Assembly: GCF_011299575.1 (NCBI RefSeq)
Contig: NZ_CP049863.1
Span: 3,633,134 to 3,697,133 of the forward strand
Origin: Leucobacter viscericola
GTDB taxonomy: Bacteria; Actinomycetota; Actinomycetes; Actinomycetales; Microbacteriaceae
Length of the DNA stretch: 64,000 nucleotides
Reading direction: 5' to 3'
Positions 7,973-15,361 of the stretch are shown one piece after another. The notes below the pieces were generated by a model, which did no database searches, was not told the origin of the DNA, and worked only from the letters and a program-made list of their open reading frames with translations. How positions within the stretch are numbered: the stretch's first letter is position 1; each line of letters opens with the position of its first letter. Made by a program: the position numbers and the translations under genes.

Positions 7973-8395
7973 CTACTTCGACTTAACTTCGATGGGATTG
8001 CAAGTGCTTCCCTTGGGCGTGCCTGCTGGACCCTTGGGGGGTCGCTGATGCTCGTCTGGGGTGTCGCGGTTCCGCTCAGTGCACTCGTGTTCTAGGCGCT
8101 TGATCTCGAGCCGCAAATCGGCGTTTTCATGGGCGAGCTGGTCAACCTTGGCAAGGTATGCCAGCTTGAGTGCGCTGTCAACGTCCCGCTCCAACTCAAG
8201 CTCAGCTAGGCGAGTGCTCCTCGCGCCATCCACCGCAATTCTGGCCTCTAGGGTCGCGACGCGGCTCTGGAGAAAATTGAGTGCATTTGTAATGTTCCTG
8301 CGTGCCTGGTTACTCTCGCTGGAGTCGTAGCTCTTAACGCCATTGAGGTCGCTTTCGAGCTGGCCAGTAGCGTAGATTTGTGTGCTCACACTCAC
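7973..8395 (-). CDS. coiled-coil hypothetical protein
   Basis: 140 residues from GTG 8395, in a GTGA overlap with the MazG-like gene. Residues ~30-105 form a long heptad-rich helix (RVATLEARI, LAHENADLRLEIKRLEHE); the C-terminal end is Pro/Gly/Lys-rich and disordered. The second copy is frameshifted in a six-G run at 8035-8041. Function unknown. Confidence 0.65.
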   Translation of the reverse strand: MSVSTQIYATGQLESDLNGVKSYDSSESNQARRNITNALNFLQSRVATLEARIAVDGARSTRLAELELERDVDSALKLAYLAKVDQLAHENADLRLEIKRLEHECTERNRDTPDEHQRPPKGPAGTPKGSTCNPIEVKSK

Positions 8396-8874
8396 ACCGC
8401 CTTGCCGCCGTGCATATGGCCCCTGGTCGCGTTGAAGGCGAGCTTTTCCAGGATGACCTCGGCGAGGGAGAATCCCGCCTCATCGGCGAAGTCGAAGGCG
8501 CGAATCACGATGTCAGCCAGCTCGGATGGGACCCCCTCCGGCTTCGCGGTGCCGCAACTTTTCTCGACCAGTGACTTAACGTCGCTCGAGACAGCCCCGC
8601 CCAAGCGGCTGTCGGTGCCGGAGTAGTAGCGCTCTGTGGCAGTGTGGCCGTTCCGCAGCTCCTCGATCGCTTCGGTGACCTCGGTTCCAATGAGCGCGAG
8701 CTTGGTGATGTAGTAATTGCGAAGCGCAGCGTCGCCACCTTCTCGCGTGCCACTCATTTCCCGGAAGAAGTCGCCTTGGGTGCGAAAGCCGCGCTTGGCG
8801 TTGCCTTCGCCGATGACATCCTGGAGCGCATCCAAGGTTGAGTGGGGCTCGATGGTTGAGATGGAACCCCGCAT
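8392..8874 (-). CDS. MazG-like nucleotide pyrophosphohydrolase
   Basis: 160 residues, all-helical. Two acidic clusters, GTEVTEAIEELRNG (about 63-76) and SELADIVIRAFDFADEAG (about 117-134), have the EExxE...ExxD spacing of MazG-family enzymes, which bind Mg2+ and hydrolyse (d)NTPs to monophosphates. Phage MazG proteins clean the nucleotide pool or lower ppGpp; which applies here is unknown. Overlaps NrdH upstream by TAATG, so both form one nucleotide-metabolism unit. Confidence 0.7.
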   Translation of the reverse strand: MRGSISTIEPHSTLDALQDVIGEGNAKRGFRTQGDFFREMSGTREGGDAALRNYYITKLALIGTEVTEAIEELRNGHTATERYYSGTDSRLGGAVSSDVKSLVEKSCGTAKPEGVPSELADIVIRAFDFADEAGFSLAEVILEKLAFNATRGHMHGGKAV

Positions 8875-9278
8875 TACGCGGCCTCGTATTCAGCTTCGGC
8901 GTCCAATTCGGGCTCGTCGGCGTCGATCTGCAGCTCGGGGGTTGGCGCCAGTTCGTCAACATCTGATGTCGAGATTGTGCGCGTCTTGGGGTAGCGATCG
9001 GCGGGGAAAAGACTCTCCAGGACGTCGACGCGGAAATCGGAGAATACGATCTCCGAACTCTCGGCGGTAATGGGGCTCGGCTCTGCGATCACCATAGGCG
9101 CCGACTTGATGGCGAAAGCGGCGGCCGTTTCGCGATTCTCGGGAGCTTCGATGTTTTCGACACTGAAATCAATCTCTCGCTCAAGGAGCCAGCGCTTCGT
9201 GATGGTGCAGGCCATGCAACCTCGCTGTTTCGAGTAGACAGTGATCGAGTGTTCCTGGGGGATGGTGACTGTTGGCAT
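8874..9278 (-). CDS. NrdH-like glutaredoxin
   Basis: 134 residues. The first ~80 form a glutaredoxin/NrdH fold with redox motif C21-M-A-C24 after SITVYSKQRG; SGFR-type end FSDFRVDVLESL is the NrdH C-terminal signature. NrdH donates electrons to class Ib ribonucleotide reductase; no reductase is encoded here, so it presumably feeds the host's. The acidic tail (105-134) is extra. ATG 9278 follows GAGAGGA; an operator palindrome lies 31 nt upstream. The second copy is frameshifted near the 3' end. Confidence 0.8.
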   Translation of the reverse strand: MPTVTIPQEHSITVYSKQRGCMACTITKRWLLEREIDFSVENIEAPENRETAAAFAIKSAPMVIAEPSPITAESSEIVFSDFRVDVLESLFPADRYPKTRTISTSDVDELAPTPELQIDADEPELDAEAEYEAA

Positions 9279-9308
9279 GTGAGTCCTCTCTGGTGAGTGC
9301 GGTTCGAA

Positions 9309-9320
9309 TTAGCTGGCTAA
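9309..9320. promoter_or_regulatory. operator palindrome TTAG-CTGG-CTAA
   Basis: Exact member of the TTAG-YNNR-CTAA family, between the 9343 and NrdH genes. Second copy 58367-58378. Confidence 0.6.
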
Positions 9321-9342
9321 ATGTGACTGGAAGGAGAGGGGG

Positions 9343-9651
9343 TTAAACCTCTTCGACAAATCCGAGGGCCTTGTCCTCGGGAATGAAGCCAGAGCGAATA
9401 GTTGAAGGGGCGGCGTGTGATTGGGCGGCGTGTTTCGGCGCGCTTGTGAGGTTACTGCCCGCATCCGAGAAGTCGCCCTCCATTGCCACGGGGATCCCCG
9501 CCCAGTTCTGGTAGGTCACTTCGCGAACGACGCCGTTCTCGAGGCGCTCCGTAAAGCGGAGCCGCGACTGGTCGACTGACATGGACTGGAGCTGGGAAGG
9601 GGTGATGTCGAACTGGGAAAGGAAGGGTGTAAGTAGTTCAAAAGGCTTCAT
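9343..9651 (-). CDS. hypothetical protein
   Basis: 102 residues, soluble, with a beta-rich middle (RLRFTERLENGVVREVTYQ) and a Ser/Ala/His linker. The ATG at 9651 has no ribosome site and lies 7 nt after TAGGCT, a TANNNT -10 box (9659-9664), so it may be leaderless. The operator at 9682 sits just behind this box. No family recognised; its place next to the divergent control region makes it a candidate regulator, but I see no helix-turn-helix. Confidence 0.65.
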   Translation of the reverse strand: MKPFELLTPFLSQFDITPSQLQSMSVDQSRLRFTERLENGVVREVTYQNWAGIPVAMEGDFSDAGSNLTSAPKHAAQSHAAPSTIRSGFIPEDKALGFVEEV

Positions 9652-9664
9652 GAAAGTCAGCCTA

Positions 9665-9693
9665 ACACCAATATGGGGAATTTAGTGGGCTAA
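9665..9693 (+). promoter_or_regulatory. composite element: ACACCAATATG plus operator TTAG-TGGG-CTAA
   Basis: ACACCAATATG at 9665-9675 followed by the palindrome at 9682-9693. Faces right, into a stretch where no plus-strand gene follows until 10427, so it may only serve as repressor site or give antisense RNA. Second copy 58723-58751. Confidence 0.45.
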
Positions 9694-9743
9694 ATGTGGG
9701 AATCTAAACCACCGGGAGGGCTGGGGGTCGAGAAGTTACTCAG

Positions 9744-10088
9744 TTAGCGGCACTCCGCGTCAAATGCTGCGGTGGCCTCAACAAAACTGCTCGAAAACTT
9801 CGCAATTCCAGCCTCGTCACCTACCTTCAGAGCATCGGCATACTGTCCAGCAACGGTGGATAGCGAGGCAAACTTTGGAGAGGGGAGCAGCTCCTCGAGG
9901 TTCTTCATGACGCTAAACATTGCGGCGTTGTCTGAAGCATCCGCCTGCGCGATGCGATGAGCGGCCTCGTCCATGATCCGAGTGTAGGTTTGGCAATCCG
10001 TGGAGGTAGTCGTGCAGCCAGTGAGCCCGATCGAGGTGAGCAAAACGACTGCGGAAGTGAGGCCGAGGTTACCTGCTTTGGAGGGCAT
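9744..10088 (-). CDS. secreted lipoprotein
   Basis: 114 residues from ATG 10088 (MPSKAGNLGL). Signal peptide with hydrophobic core at 9-21 and lipobox LTGC at 22-25, so the mature protein would be anchored to the outer face of the membrane by Cys25. The remainder is helical, with no known domain. The start has no ribosome site and lies 7 nt after TATTCT (10096-10101). Separate from the late genes and next to the divergent control region, it is a candidate lysogenic-conversion or superinfection-exclusion protein; that role is inference. Confidence 0.7.
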   Translation of the reverse strand: MPSKAGNLGLTSAVVLLTSIGLTGCTTTSTDCQTYTRIMDEAAHRIAQADASDNAAMFSVMKNLEELLPSPKFASLSTVAGQYADALKVGDEAGIAKFSSSFVEATAAFDAECR

Positions 10089-10426
10089 GATTTTCAGAAT
10101 AGCGTAGAAAAAAAATTGGGGCCAGTGTGGGGCAAAAAATGGGGGAACAATGAATAGTGTGCGCGGGGGCGGCCCAACCACCACGTCCCCCCTCTACGCG
10201 CCACAAATCGCGACCTTTCCTTCGTCTCGCCTTGCGCCACGTTGTCTCTTTGTGTCTCTTGCTGTGCGCTGTGTGCCCGGGGTGTCTCGCGGTCGCGTTG
10301 ACTGCGTGTTGCTTGTCGTGCATGTGTGCATGAAAGTGGGCCTTGCTTCCCGCGATGGGTTGGAATTGATTGCATATTTTATGCTGAATTAGTTGACTAT
10401 CCTACGCATTAGTGTAAACTGGAGTC
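10089..10426. promoter_or_regulatory. divergent early control region
   Basis: 338 nt without a supportable gene, between the leftward lipoprotein and the rightward early operon. Rightward: TTGACT (10393-10398), 16 nt, TAAACT (10415-10420), then 6 nt to ATG 10427. Leftward on the same DNA: ACACTAATGCG, TAGGAT and an imperfect operator (10389-10400). A small dyad, GCATA-TTT-TATGC, lies at about 10370-10382. Both directions thus share one repressor-type site. Confidence 0.6.
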
Positions 10427-10753
10427 ATGGGAAACGACAGGAATGAACTTACCGCCCCGGCCTCCGCGCGTCACGCGGGAGCTGTCGAGCCGTGGATCAC
10501 GGCACGCGCCTACGTCAACCGTTACGGCTCACACCGTGGCAAACATGGCGTAACTCATGGCAACCCAACACGCACTGAGCGCCGCACTGTAGCGCGCGTT
10601 CGCACCGCGTACCGCCTGCTTGTCTCGCGCCCTCGTCATGGCCGACACGGCACTACCGCGCCACTGTCACGCGGCTGCGAGCACTGGGAATGCCAACTAC
10701 TTGATGTGTTCTGCACGTTCACCACAGCCAAGCTCGCACCCGCATTTAGCTAG
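10427..10753 (+). CDS. first early gene, basic hypothetical protein
   Basis: 108 residues, Arg/His/Thr-rich and strongly basic, consistent with a nucleic-acid-binding protein but with no recognised domain. The ATG lies 6 nt after TAAACT, so translation probably starts on a leaderless mRNA. First ten bases (ATGGGAAACG) recur at 25122 behind another early promoter. Its stop codon TAG is inside an operator palindrome. Intact in both copies. Confidence 0.6.
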   Translation: MGNDRNELTAPASARHAGAVEPWITARAYVNRYGSHRGKHGVTHGNPTRTERRTVARVRTAYRLLVSRPRHGRHGTTAPLSRGCEHWECQLLDVFCTFTTAKLAPAFS

Positions 10754-10757
10754 CTAA
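10746..10757. promoter_or_regulatory. operator palindrome TTAG-CTAG-CTAA
   Basis: Perfect 12-bp palindrome containing the stop codon of the 10427 gene. Second copy 59802-59813. Confidence 0.6.
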
Positions 10758-10784
10758 TTGACTCTCACGTATAGGACTAGACCA

Positions 10785-11174
10785 ATGACTGAAACAGATG
10801 ACCGCACGCTAGCCGCCCAGCATGCCGATAGCCTGATCGCTGACATTCGCAACCGCACTGAGCAGGGCGCGCCATTCGGGTGGCTTGACCCTGAGTCGGG
10901 CGAACCTCTTGATGAATGGCAAGAGGATTGCGTGAGTGTTGCCGCGATTGATTATCTGGGTGACGCGCTCGACATTCGCTATATCGTCAACAATGATCGG
11001 AGTTACCGCGCGGCTCAAGTGTGCATCTCACTCGGCGGCCCTAATGTGTGGATTGACACCGATGACAAAGAGCTCCAGGTGTACTGGGACGGCCGCTCTA
11101 TTCGTTCGCTACCTAGCGCCTTCGTTGAGGCGATAGATGAGGCGTTGTCTGAACTATGGGAGATGGGCGCATGA
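10785..11174 (+). CDS. hypothetical protein
   Basis: 129 acidic residues from ATG 10785 (MTETDDRTLA), with AGGA upstream; an in-frame upstream start at 10758 would run through the region just behind the operator. Alternating beta and helix pattern (DALDIRYIVNNDRSYRAAQVCISLGGPNVWID). Overlaps the next gene by ATGA. Function unknown. Confidence 0.7.
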   Translation: MTETDDRTLAAQHADSLIADIRNRTEQGAPFGWLDPESGEPLDEWQEDCVSVAAIDYLGDALDIRYIVNNDRSYRAAQVCISLGGPNVWIDTDDKELQVYWDGRSIRSLPSAFVEAIDEALSELWEMGA

Positions 11175-11305
11175 GTACCCCAACCCTCGCGCCGGTAACG
11201 GCCAAGCCCGGCTGTCAGCCGCCGTGCAAGATTTGCTGTGCAGGTTGCGCCGATCCCGAAAACCACCCACACGCGTTCGACTGTGAAGAATGGAACAGAT
11301 TATGA
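11171..11305 (+). CDS. Cys-rich microprotein
   Basis: 44 residues. ATGA overlaps on both sides (with the gene ending at 11174 and the one starting at 11302) support it as real. Seven cysteines, mostly in CQPPCKICCAGCADP, plus His residues suggest a small zinc-binding unit. Function unknown. Confidence 0.6.
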   Translation: MSTPTLAPVTAKPGCQPPCKICCAGCADPENHPHAFDCEEWNRL

Positions 11306-11709
11306 ATAGCTCAGTTGTTGTTGAGTTCCGCGCCCGTATCCGAGAGGTTGACGGGGTGAAGTACGTGAGTGTTCCAAAACTCACACAGAGCCACGTTATC
11401 CAGGGTGACAAGGCCACCTATACGCCTACAAGCCTCGTTCTCGCCGCTGCGTTGCTGCGACTCTCGCAGGGCGCGCGCCGCGTCGATTCTCCGATGCTTG
11501 AACATGTGAGCGGTGACTTTATCGGCACCTTTCGTGTTCGCCTCGGTACGTGGGGCGTAGTTCGCGCGGCACAAGCTGCGAGGCGCGAGGCGATGGGCGC
11601 GGGCTGGGATAGTCAACGCGAGCGCCTGGGGGAATATGAGGACCGCTGTTATCGTGCCGCTCTCGCCGTCTTTCAGCGCGCTGCACACCCGGCGGCATTA
11701 GTCCACTAA
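11302..11709 (+). CDS. hypothetical protein
   Basis: 135 residues from ATG 11302, overlapping the stop of the Cys-rich gene. N-terminal beta strands (SSVVVEFRARI, VKYVSVPKL) followed by helices. The stop TAA is part of an operator palindrome. The second copy is cut by a frameshift near residue 100. No family recognised. Confidence 0.65.
   Translation: MNSSVVVEFRARIREVDGVKYVSVPKLTQSHVIQGDKATYTPTSLVLAAALLRLSQGARRVDSPMLEHVSGDFIGTFRVRLGTWGVVRAAQAARREAMGAGWDSQRERLGEYEDRCYRAALAVFQRAAHPAALVH
11698..11709. promoter_or_regulatory. operator palindrome TTAG-TCCA-CTAA
   Basis: Contains the stop codon of the 11302 gene. Second copy 60751-60762. Confidence 0.55.
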
Positions 11710-11753
11710 ATCAGTAAGGAATCGGCGCTACCGCGCCGGGGAGGATCGAAGCA

Positions 11754-12098
11754 ATGAACACGCTAGCCGAGGCAGTTACTCGAACTATTGAGAGCGCGAA
11801 CGCCGCTGCAACGAATCACTGGGCAATGATCGAATGGACTATTCGATATGACTTTACTGACGCAGAGTCACAGCGCTATCACTTGCGCGCGAGCCGCAGC
11901 GGCGCGGGAACTTGGGTATTGCGTGAGCTAGACGCACCTGGCTGCGACGGTGGGGACACGTTGAGTCTGGTCTGGATTGATCCCAGCGTCATCTCACGCA
12001 TTCACTCAACCCCCGGATCATTCGACCTCATGGGCGCGCCGGTTATCAAGCCTTGGCTCACCGGTCTTTACAAAGATAGCGAACTCGTGTTCGCCTAG
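11754..12098 (+). CDS. hypothetical protein
   Basis: 114 residues, ATG with GGAGGATCGAAGCA upstream. Central beta-rich segment (WTIRYDFTDAESQRYHLRASRSG). Broken by a one-base deletion in the second copy. No recognised family. Confidence 0.65.
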   Translation: MNTLAEAVTRTIESANAAATNHWAMIEWTIRYDFTDAESQRYHLRASRSGAGTWVLRELDAPGCDGGDTLSLVWIDPSVISRIHSTPGSFDLMGAPVIKPWLTGLYKDSELVFA

Positions 12099-12140
12099 CC
12101 GGCCTCAGAACTACCTCACGACACGGAACGGATCAAAGCA

Positions 12141-12239
12141 ATGTCGAACTACGCAACTCATAAGGCAACCGCACGCGGCAAGGCTCAGACGCTCGCACGC
12201 AAAGCGCACCGACGCGCGAAGTATGGGAGCGCACGATGA
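12141..12239 (+). CDS. basic microprotein
   Basis: 32 residues, strongly basic (Lys/Arg/His-rich). Overlaps the next small gene by ATGA, which is the best support. Intact in both copies. Function unknown. Confidence 0.45.
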   Translation: MSNYATHKATARGKAQTLARKAHRRAKYGSAR

Positions 12240-12382
12240 ACCCGACCGAGTGGCGTGAAGTGTGCCGCCTCGAAGATGCTGAAGAGCGGCGCGAAGCCCG
12301 CGAGGCTCAGAAACGGTTGCATGACAAAGCCGTGGAGCGTCGACGTAAAGCCAAGAAGCAGAGGAAGCGGGCTGGACGATGA
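12236..12382 (+). CDS. charged helical microprotein
   Basis: 48 residues, almost one charged helix (EDAEERREAREAQKRL...) with a Lys/Arg tail. ATGA overlaps with both neighbours. Function unknown. Confidence 0.5.
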   Translation: MNPTEWREVCRLEDAEERREAREAQKRLHDKAVERRRKAKKQRKRAGR

Positions 12383-12546
12383 TCGCCGAACTGTGGCGGT
12401 TGCTCTCAGAAACCGGCTTCGGATCTTCGCTGATTTTGTTCGGGGGACTGGTGGCAATTTGCTACACAGCATTCGGCAAATCGGACGATTCGGCAAGTTC
12501 AAGCGCTGAGGACTTGAACTCAGTCCAAGAAGTCGATTTACACTAA
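12379..12546 (+). CDS. small membrane protein
   Basis: 55 residues with one membrane segment at about 17-32 (SSLILFGGLVAICYTAF) and a Ser/Asp-rich tail. ATGA overlap with the preceding gene. Its stop TAA lies inside the ACACTAATATG arm that opens the AT-rich inverted repeat. Function unknown. Confidence 0.5.
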   Translation: MIAELWRLLSETGFGSSLILFGGLVAICYTAFGKSDDSASSSAEDLNSVQEVDLH

Positions 12547-12653
12547 TATGACGAACGAATTTCGACTCTTTCCAATCTCAATATACGAACATATGTACAT
12601 ATAGCAATATAGCTAGATGTATTTAGATGATATTTCTCTCGTCATATTAGTGT
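12540..12653. repeat. AT-rich segment bounded by 15-bp inverted repeat
   Basis: ACACTAATATGACGA at 12540-12554 and its exact complement at 12639-12653 flank 84 nt of AT-rich DNA holding an imperfect SOS-type box (CGAACATATGTAC at 12586) and short ATATAG/TAGATG repeats. A second dyad, GTCAG-ACAA-CTGAC, follows at 12657-12670. No gene fits here. Candidate replication origin or bidirectional control site. Second copy 61592-61705. Confidence 0.5.
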
Positions 12654-12719
12654 TACGTCAGACAACTGACCTCTAATCTCCAAATACCCAACCACACGCT
12701 ACGATCTGGAGGGATCGCA

Positions 12720-12824
12720 ATGTTTAAGCCAATTTCACCCCGCACCGCTGCGAGGATCAATTACCGCCCGCACTCGCCGCTTGTGGAGCCTTTCACGCTC
12801 CAATTCAAGCCCATCACGCCATAG
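12720..12824 (+). CDS. microprotein
   Basis: 34 residues, Pro-rich, with an exact GGAGG ribosome site 8 nt before the ATG. First gene after the AT-rich segment. The second copy is frameshifted. Function unknown. Confidence 0.45.
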   Translation: MFKPISPRTAARINYRPHSPLVEPFTLQFKPITP

Positions 12825-12830
12825 TAGGAA

Positions 12831-12941
12831 CAACAATGTTGATTCATGGCAACATGAATATGTAAATAATTTGCAGGTTCATGGCGCAATGAAAACAACA
12901 TTGTTGCACCTACCATGCAGTAATGGTCAATGTCTGACCAT
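12831..12941. promoter_or_regulatory. untranslated stretch with two dyads
   Basis: CAACAATGTTG (12831-12841) and its exact complement (12896-12906) are 54 nt apart; then ATGGTCA-ATGTC-TGACCAT at 12923-12941. They lie between the 34-residue gene and the gene at 12991 and could be operators or an RNA structure. Confidence 0.35.
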
Positions 12942-12990
12942 CAAGTTACACTCGAAACCAAGACACAAGCCCAGCTCTGGAGGAACCGAA

Positions 12991-13257
12991 ATGGCACGCA
13001 AATTCATACCGAAAGACCCAGCTGTAGTTTTTTCTGCGCAAGGGAAACTTGACGTGTTCCAGGTTGAGAAGGTGAGTGACTTCAGGTCGGATGGGTACTA
13101 CGTGACCAGTGTCGAGAGTGGTCTCGTTCTTCATAAATTCGACACATACGAAGAGGCTGAGCAAGAGGCGAAAATGCACGCGAACCCGCCTACCGAGCCA
13201 GAGGCGGCTAAGGCGTGGTATCGAGCACACCACGGACCAGACCTCGTAAGCGCGTAG
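12991..13257 (+). CDS. hypothetical protein
   Basis: 88 residues from ATG 12991, chosen for the GGAGG 8 nt upstream. Beta-rich N-terminal half (DVFQVEKVSDFRSDGYYVTSV), then a helix. The second copy carries an inserted T. Function unknown. Confidence 0.65.
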   Translation: MARKFIPKDPAVVFSAQGKLDVFQVEKVSDFRSDGYYVTSVESGLVLHKFDTYEEAEQEAKMHANPPTEPEAAKAWYRAHHGPDLVSA

Positions 13258-13280
13258 TTTCGCAAGCTGTGGGCCAAGTT

Positions 13281-13324
13281 TTGAGTCGCGCTCATAAACA
13301 CTAATATGTAAAATAGCCAACTAA
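13281..13324 (+). promoter_or_regulatory. early promoter with operator
   Basis: TTGAGT (13281-13286), ACACTAATATG (13298-13308), TAAAAT (13309-13314) and operator variant ATAGCCAACTAA (13313-13324), 20 nt before the gene at 13344. Same order as at 25084 and 26092. Second copy at about 62332-62375. Confidence 0.55.
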
Positions 13325-13343
13325 AACCCGAAGGATCTTAGCA

Positions 13344-13670
13344 ATGAGTACCAGGACAGTCGATGAGAAAAACCGCACGATCACGGAGACATTCGAGACC
13401 GAACGCGAAGGGATCGTGCTGGCAATCGTAACCACGCATTTGCCAGGCCGAATCTTGACCAGGGCTCGACGGCGTGAAGTAACCCCGCTGGGGTTTCGTG
13501 AGAAGTTCACTTCTGTGGCCTCGAACCACGCACCAGTGCCGCGCAAGAGCGCGCAGTGCAACCGCTATAGCCTCAAGCGCCTAGAGGCTGAGCACGCGGC
13601 CTACATGGCTGAGCACGTTTCAACCCCCGAGCAAATCGAAGCGCTCACGACATGGGCGGAGCGGTTCTGA
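13344..13670 (+). CDS. hypothetical protein
   Basis: 108 residues, basic, GAAGGA ribosome site. First gene after a composite promoter-operator and start of a run of overlapping genes to 15064. Ends in a helix (LKRLEAEHAAYMAEHV). No family recognised. Confidence 0.65.
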   Translation: MSTRTVDEKNRTITETFETEREGIVLAIVTTHLPGRILTRARRREVTPLGFREKFTSVASNHAPVPRKSAQCNRYSLKRLEAEHAAYMAEHVSTPEQIEALTTWAERF

Positions 13671-14065
13671 TGGGTGCCGCAAGTGAACGGGATCAAGCTG
13701 TCACGCTGAACCTGGCGGATGCGGTCACCAAAGAGCTGTTTGAGGCAATCTTGGAGAAGTTCGACCTCGACCACGGGAACGCCGAGTTTGGCGAGGGTGA
13801 TTATGTCACGGTGGAAGCGCCGAACCACGCTACGTGCATGGTCGACATCGCTCACTGCAAGAGCGTTCGTGATCTCGTGGAGGCGATGGCGGGTGAAATC
13901 GTTGATTTTGATTCCGATGAGGAATTTACGAATTGCTGGAGCGCGGAGTTCGCAGAGCACAACGGCTTCACGCCGCTCTCGTTCATTCGCGGCTTGGAAG
14001 AGGATGCACGGCACTTCCGCCGAGCATCTCGCGAAATGAAGAAGCTGCTGAAGTGGGGGATCTGA
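13670..14065 (+). CDS. hypothetical protein
   Basis: 131 residues from ATG 13670 (MGAASERDQA), in a TGATG overlap with the previous stop; an in-frame ATG at 13652 lies inside the upstream gene. Acidic, mixed helix and strand, with CMVDIAHCKSV. Broken in the second copy. Function unknown. Confidence 0.65.
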   Translation: MGAASERDQAVTLNLADAVTKELFEAILEKFDLDHGNAEFGEGDYVTVEAPNHATCMVDIAHCKSVRDLVEAMAGEIVDFDSDEEFTNCWSAEFAEHNGFTPLSFIRGLEEDARHFRRASREMKKLLKWGI

Positions 14066-14067
14066 AA

Positions 14068-14415
14068 ATGAATACGAACACCGAAATTAGCCAGCTAAAT
14101 CGTGACGAGCTTGCGCACGACGCAGCGCAAGAGCTCATTGAAGCTCTGTTCCACGACAGCGAGACGGTTTGGAAGCTCGCGCCGATGTTCAGCTGCGCGC
14201 AATCCGACGCGATGCAGCGTTTGATCGAGCTAGTCGGCCCAGTTCCCAACGAGAGCCGAACTCGTGCGGCTGAGTGGCGCGAGTCCCACATTCTGAACAA
14301 GATCAATGGCCACCACAACGGACCCAAGGGGTCGCCTGATGCTGTCCACTACAACGAAAAGCTGGATCACGAATTGTCTCTTGTAGTTCGCCTCGCGAGC
14401 GGAGAAGTGAAATGA
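14068..14415 (+). CDS. hypothetical protein
   Basis: 115 residues from ATG 14068, 2 nt after the previous stop. Helical N-terminal half, His-rich middle (NKINGHHNGPKG). An exact operator palindrome, TTAG-CCAG-CTAA (14087-14098), is read in frame as ISQLN codons 7-10, unlike the other sites. Function unknown. Confidence 0.65.
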   Translation: MNTNTEISQLNRDELAHDAAQELIEALFHDSETVWKLAPMFSCAQSDAMQRLIELVGPVPNESRTRAAEWRESHILNKINGHHNGPKGSPDAVHYNEKLDHELSLVVRLASGEVK

Positions 14416-14615
14416 GCGCTAAGCCAGAAATCGAGTTCAAAACGGTGTCACCCAATGCACCGGACCCCATTCGTCAGCTCATCGACTACACCTCAGATTT
14501 GGTGCGCGAGCTGTCAGAAAACCCGATCGTTGTTGAAGTGTTCGGCTTCGGTGATGACCTCAACCGCTTCACCGAAATTCGCGAAGCCCTCGCCCGGAAA
14601 GGAATCTACGCATGA
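14412..14615 (+). CDS. hypothetical protein
   Basis: 67 residues; ATGA overlaps on both sides. Predicted helix-strand-helix. Carries a two-base loss in the second copy. Function unknown. Confidence 0.6.
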   Translation: MSAKPEIEFKTVSPNAPDPIRQLIDYTSDLVRELSENPIVVEVFGFGDDLNRFTEIREALARKGIYA

Positions 14616-15064
14616 ACGCCAAATCAGACAAGAACCAGAGTAGGACGGTGCACGGCATGTTTGCACGAGTTAATGGAGTAGTGGCCGCGTTTGCGCTGAT
14701 CGGCGCGGTGGGATTGACGGTGACGTTGAGCGCCGCGTCACTCCCCGAGGTAGATCCTGTGAAGGTTGAAGCGGTGGAAATCGCAGAAACTCCCGAGGCG
14801 CCGCAAATTGATGTCCCGGAGGTTGACCAGGCCGAGGCCGAGCAAGTCGCGGCACCGGCCCTTCCAGTGCCAGCGGTGGTCACCGAGGCTGAGTCGACTG
14901 AGGTAAACGACACCTCCGGCTTGCCGAGTGAAGGAACGCTCTCATTACCGCCGTGCGCCACTGAGGACGCGGCAAATTGCTACTGGAATGCGTCGGTTGC
15001 GGGCAATGGTCTCGGGCGTTCGTTTATCGACGTCGGTGGCGTGACCTACTATGCCGAGAACTAG
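14612..15064 (+). CDS. membrane-anchored or secreted protein
   Basis: 150 residues. Hydrophobic segment at about 22-44 acts as signal anchor or signal peptide; then an Ala/Pro/Glu/Val-rich linker to about 105 and a small C-terminal domain with two Cys (LPPCATEDAANCYW) that could pair outside the cell. Similar architecture is common among small actinophage surface proteins of unknown role. Early expression suggests a cell-surface effect during takeover; that is inference. Confidence 0.6.
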   Translation: MNAKSDKNQSRTVHGMFARVNGVVAAFALIGAVGLTVTLSAASLPEVDPVKVEAVEIAETPEAPQIDVPEVDQAEAEQVAAPALPVPAVVTEAESTEVNDTSGLPSEGTLSLPPCATEDAANCYWNASVAGNGLGRSFIDVGGVTYYAEN

Positions 15065-15076
15065 GGGAGACGCGAA

Positions 15077-15361
15077 GTGAGTATCAAAACACCCGAGCAA
15101 ATCGCGGATGAAATATTCAACACAGACATAAGCATTGGCCAGGATGACAAACCCATCATCATTGCTGCAATCGAGCGCGACCGAGCGCAGCGCGACATTT
15201 ACGAGCTGATCGCGGAAGCACTCGATGAGCGAGCACATTCCTGGGGTGAGGAAATGCCTAAGGATGCAGCTGAGGCAATCCGCTCAGGAAATCACGATGA
15301 CATATGGAGCCGGTTCATTGAGCCGATGCTCAACAAGATGACGGAGGAATTAGGGGCATGA
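15077..15361 (+). CDS. hypothetical protein
   Basis: 94 acidic residues, helical; GTG start at 15077 with GGGGAGACG upstream. Ends in an ATGA overlap with the next gene. No family recognised. Confidence 0.6.
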   Translation: MSIKTPEQIADEIFNTDISIGQDDKPIIIAAIERDRAQRDIYELIAEALDERAHSWGEEMPKDAAEAIRSGNHDDIWSRFIEPMLNKMTEELGA

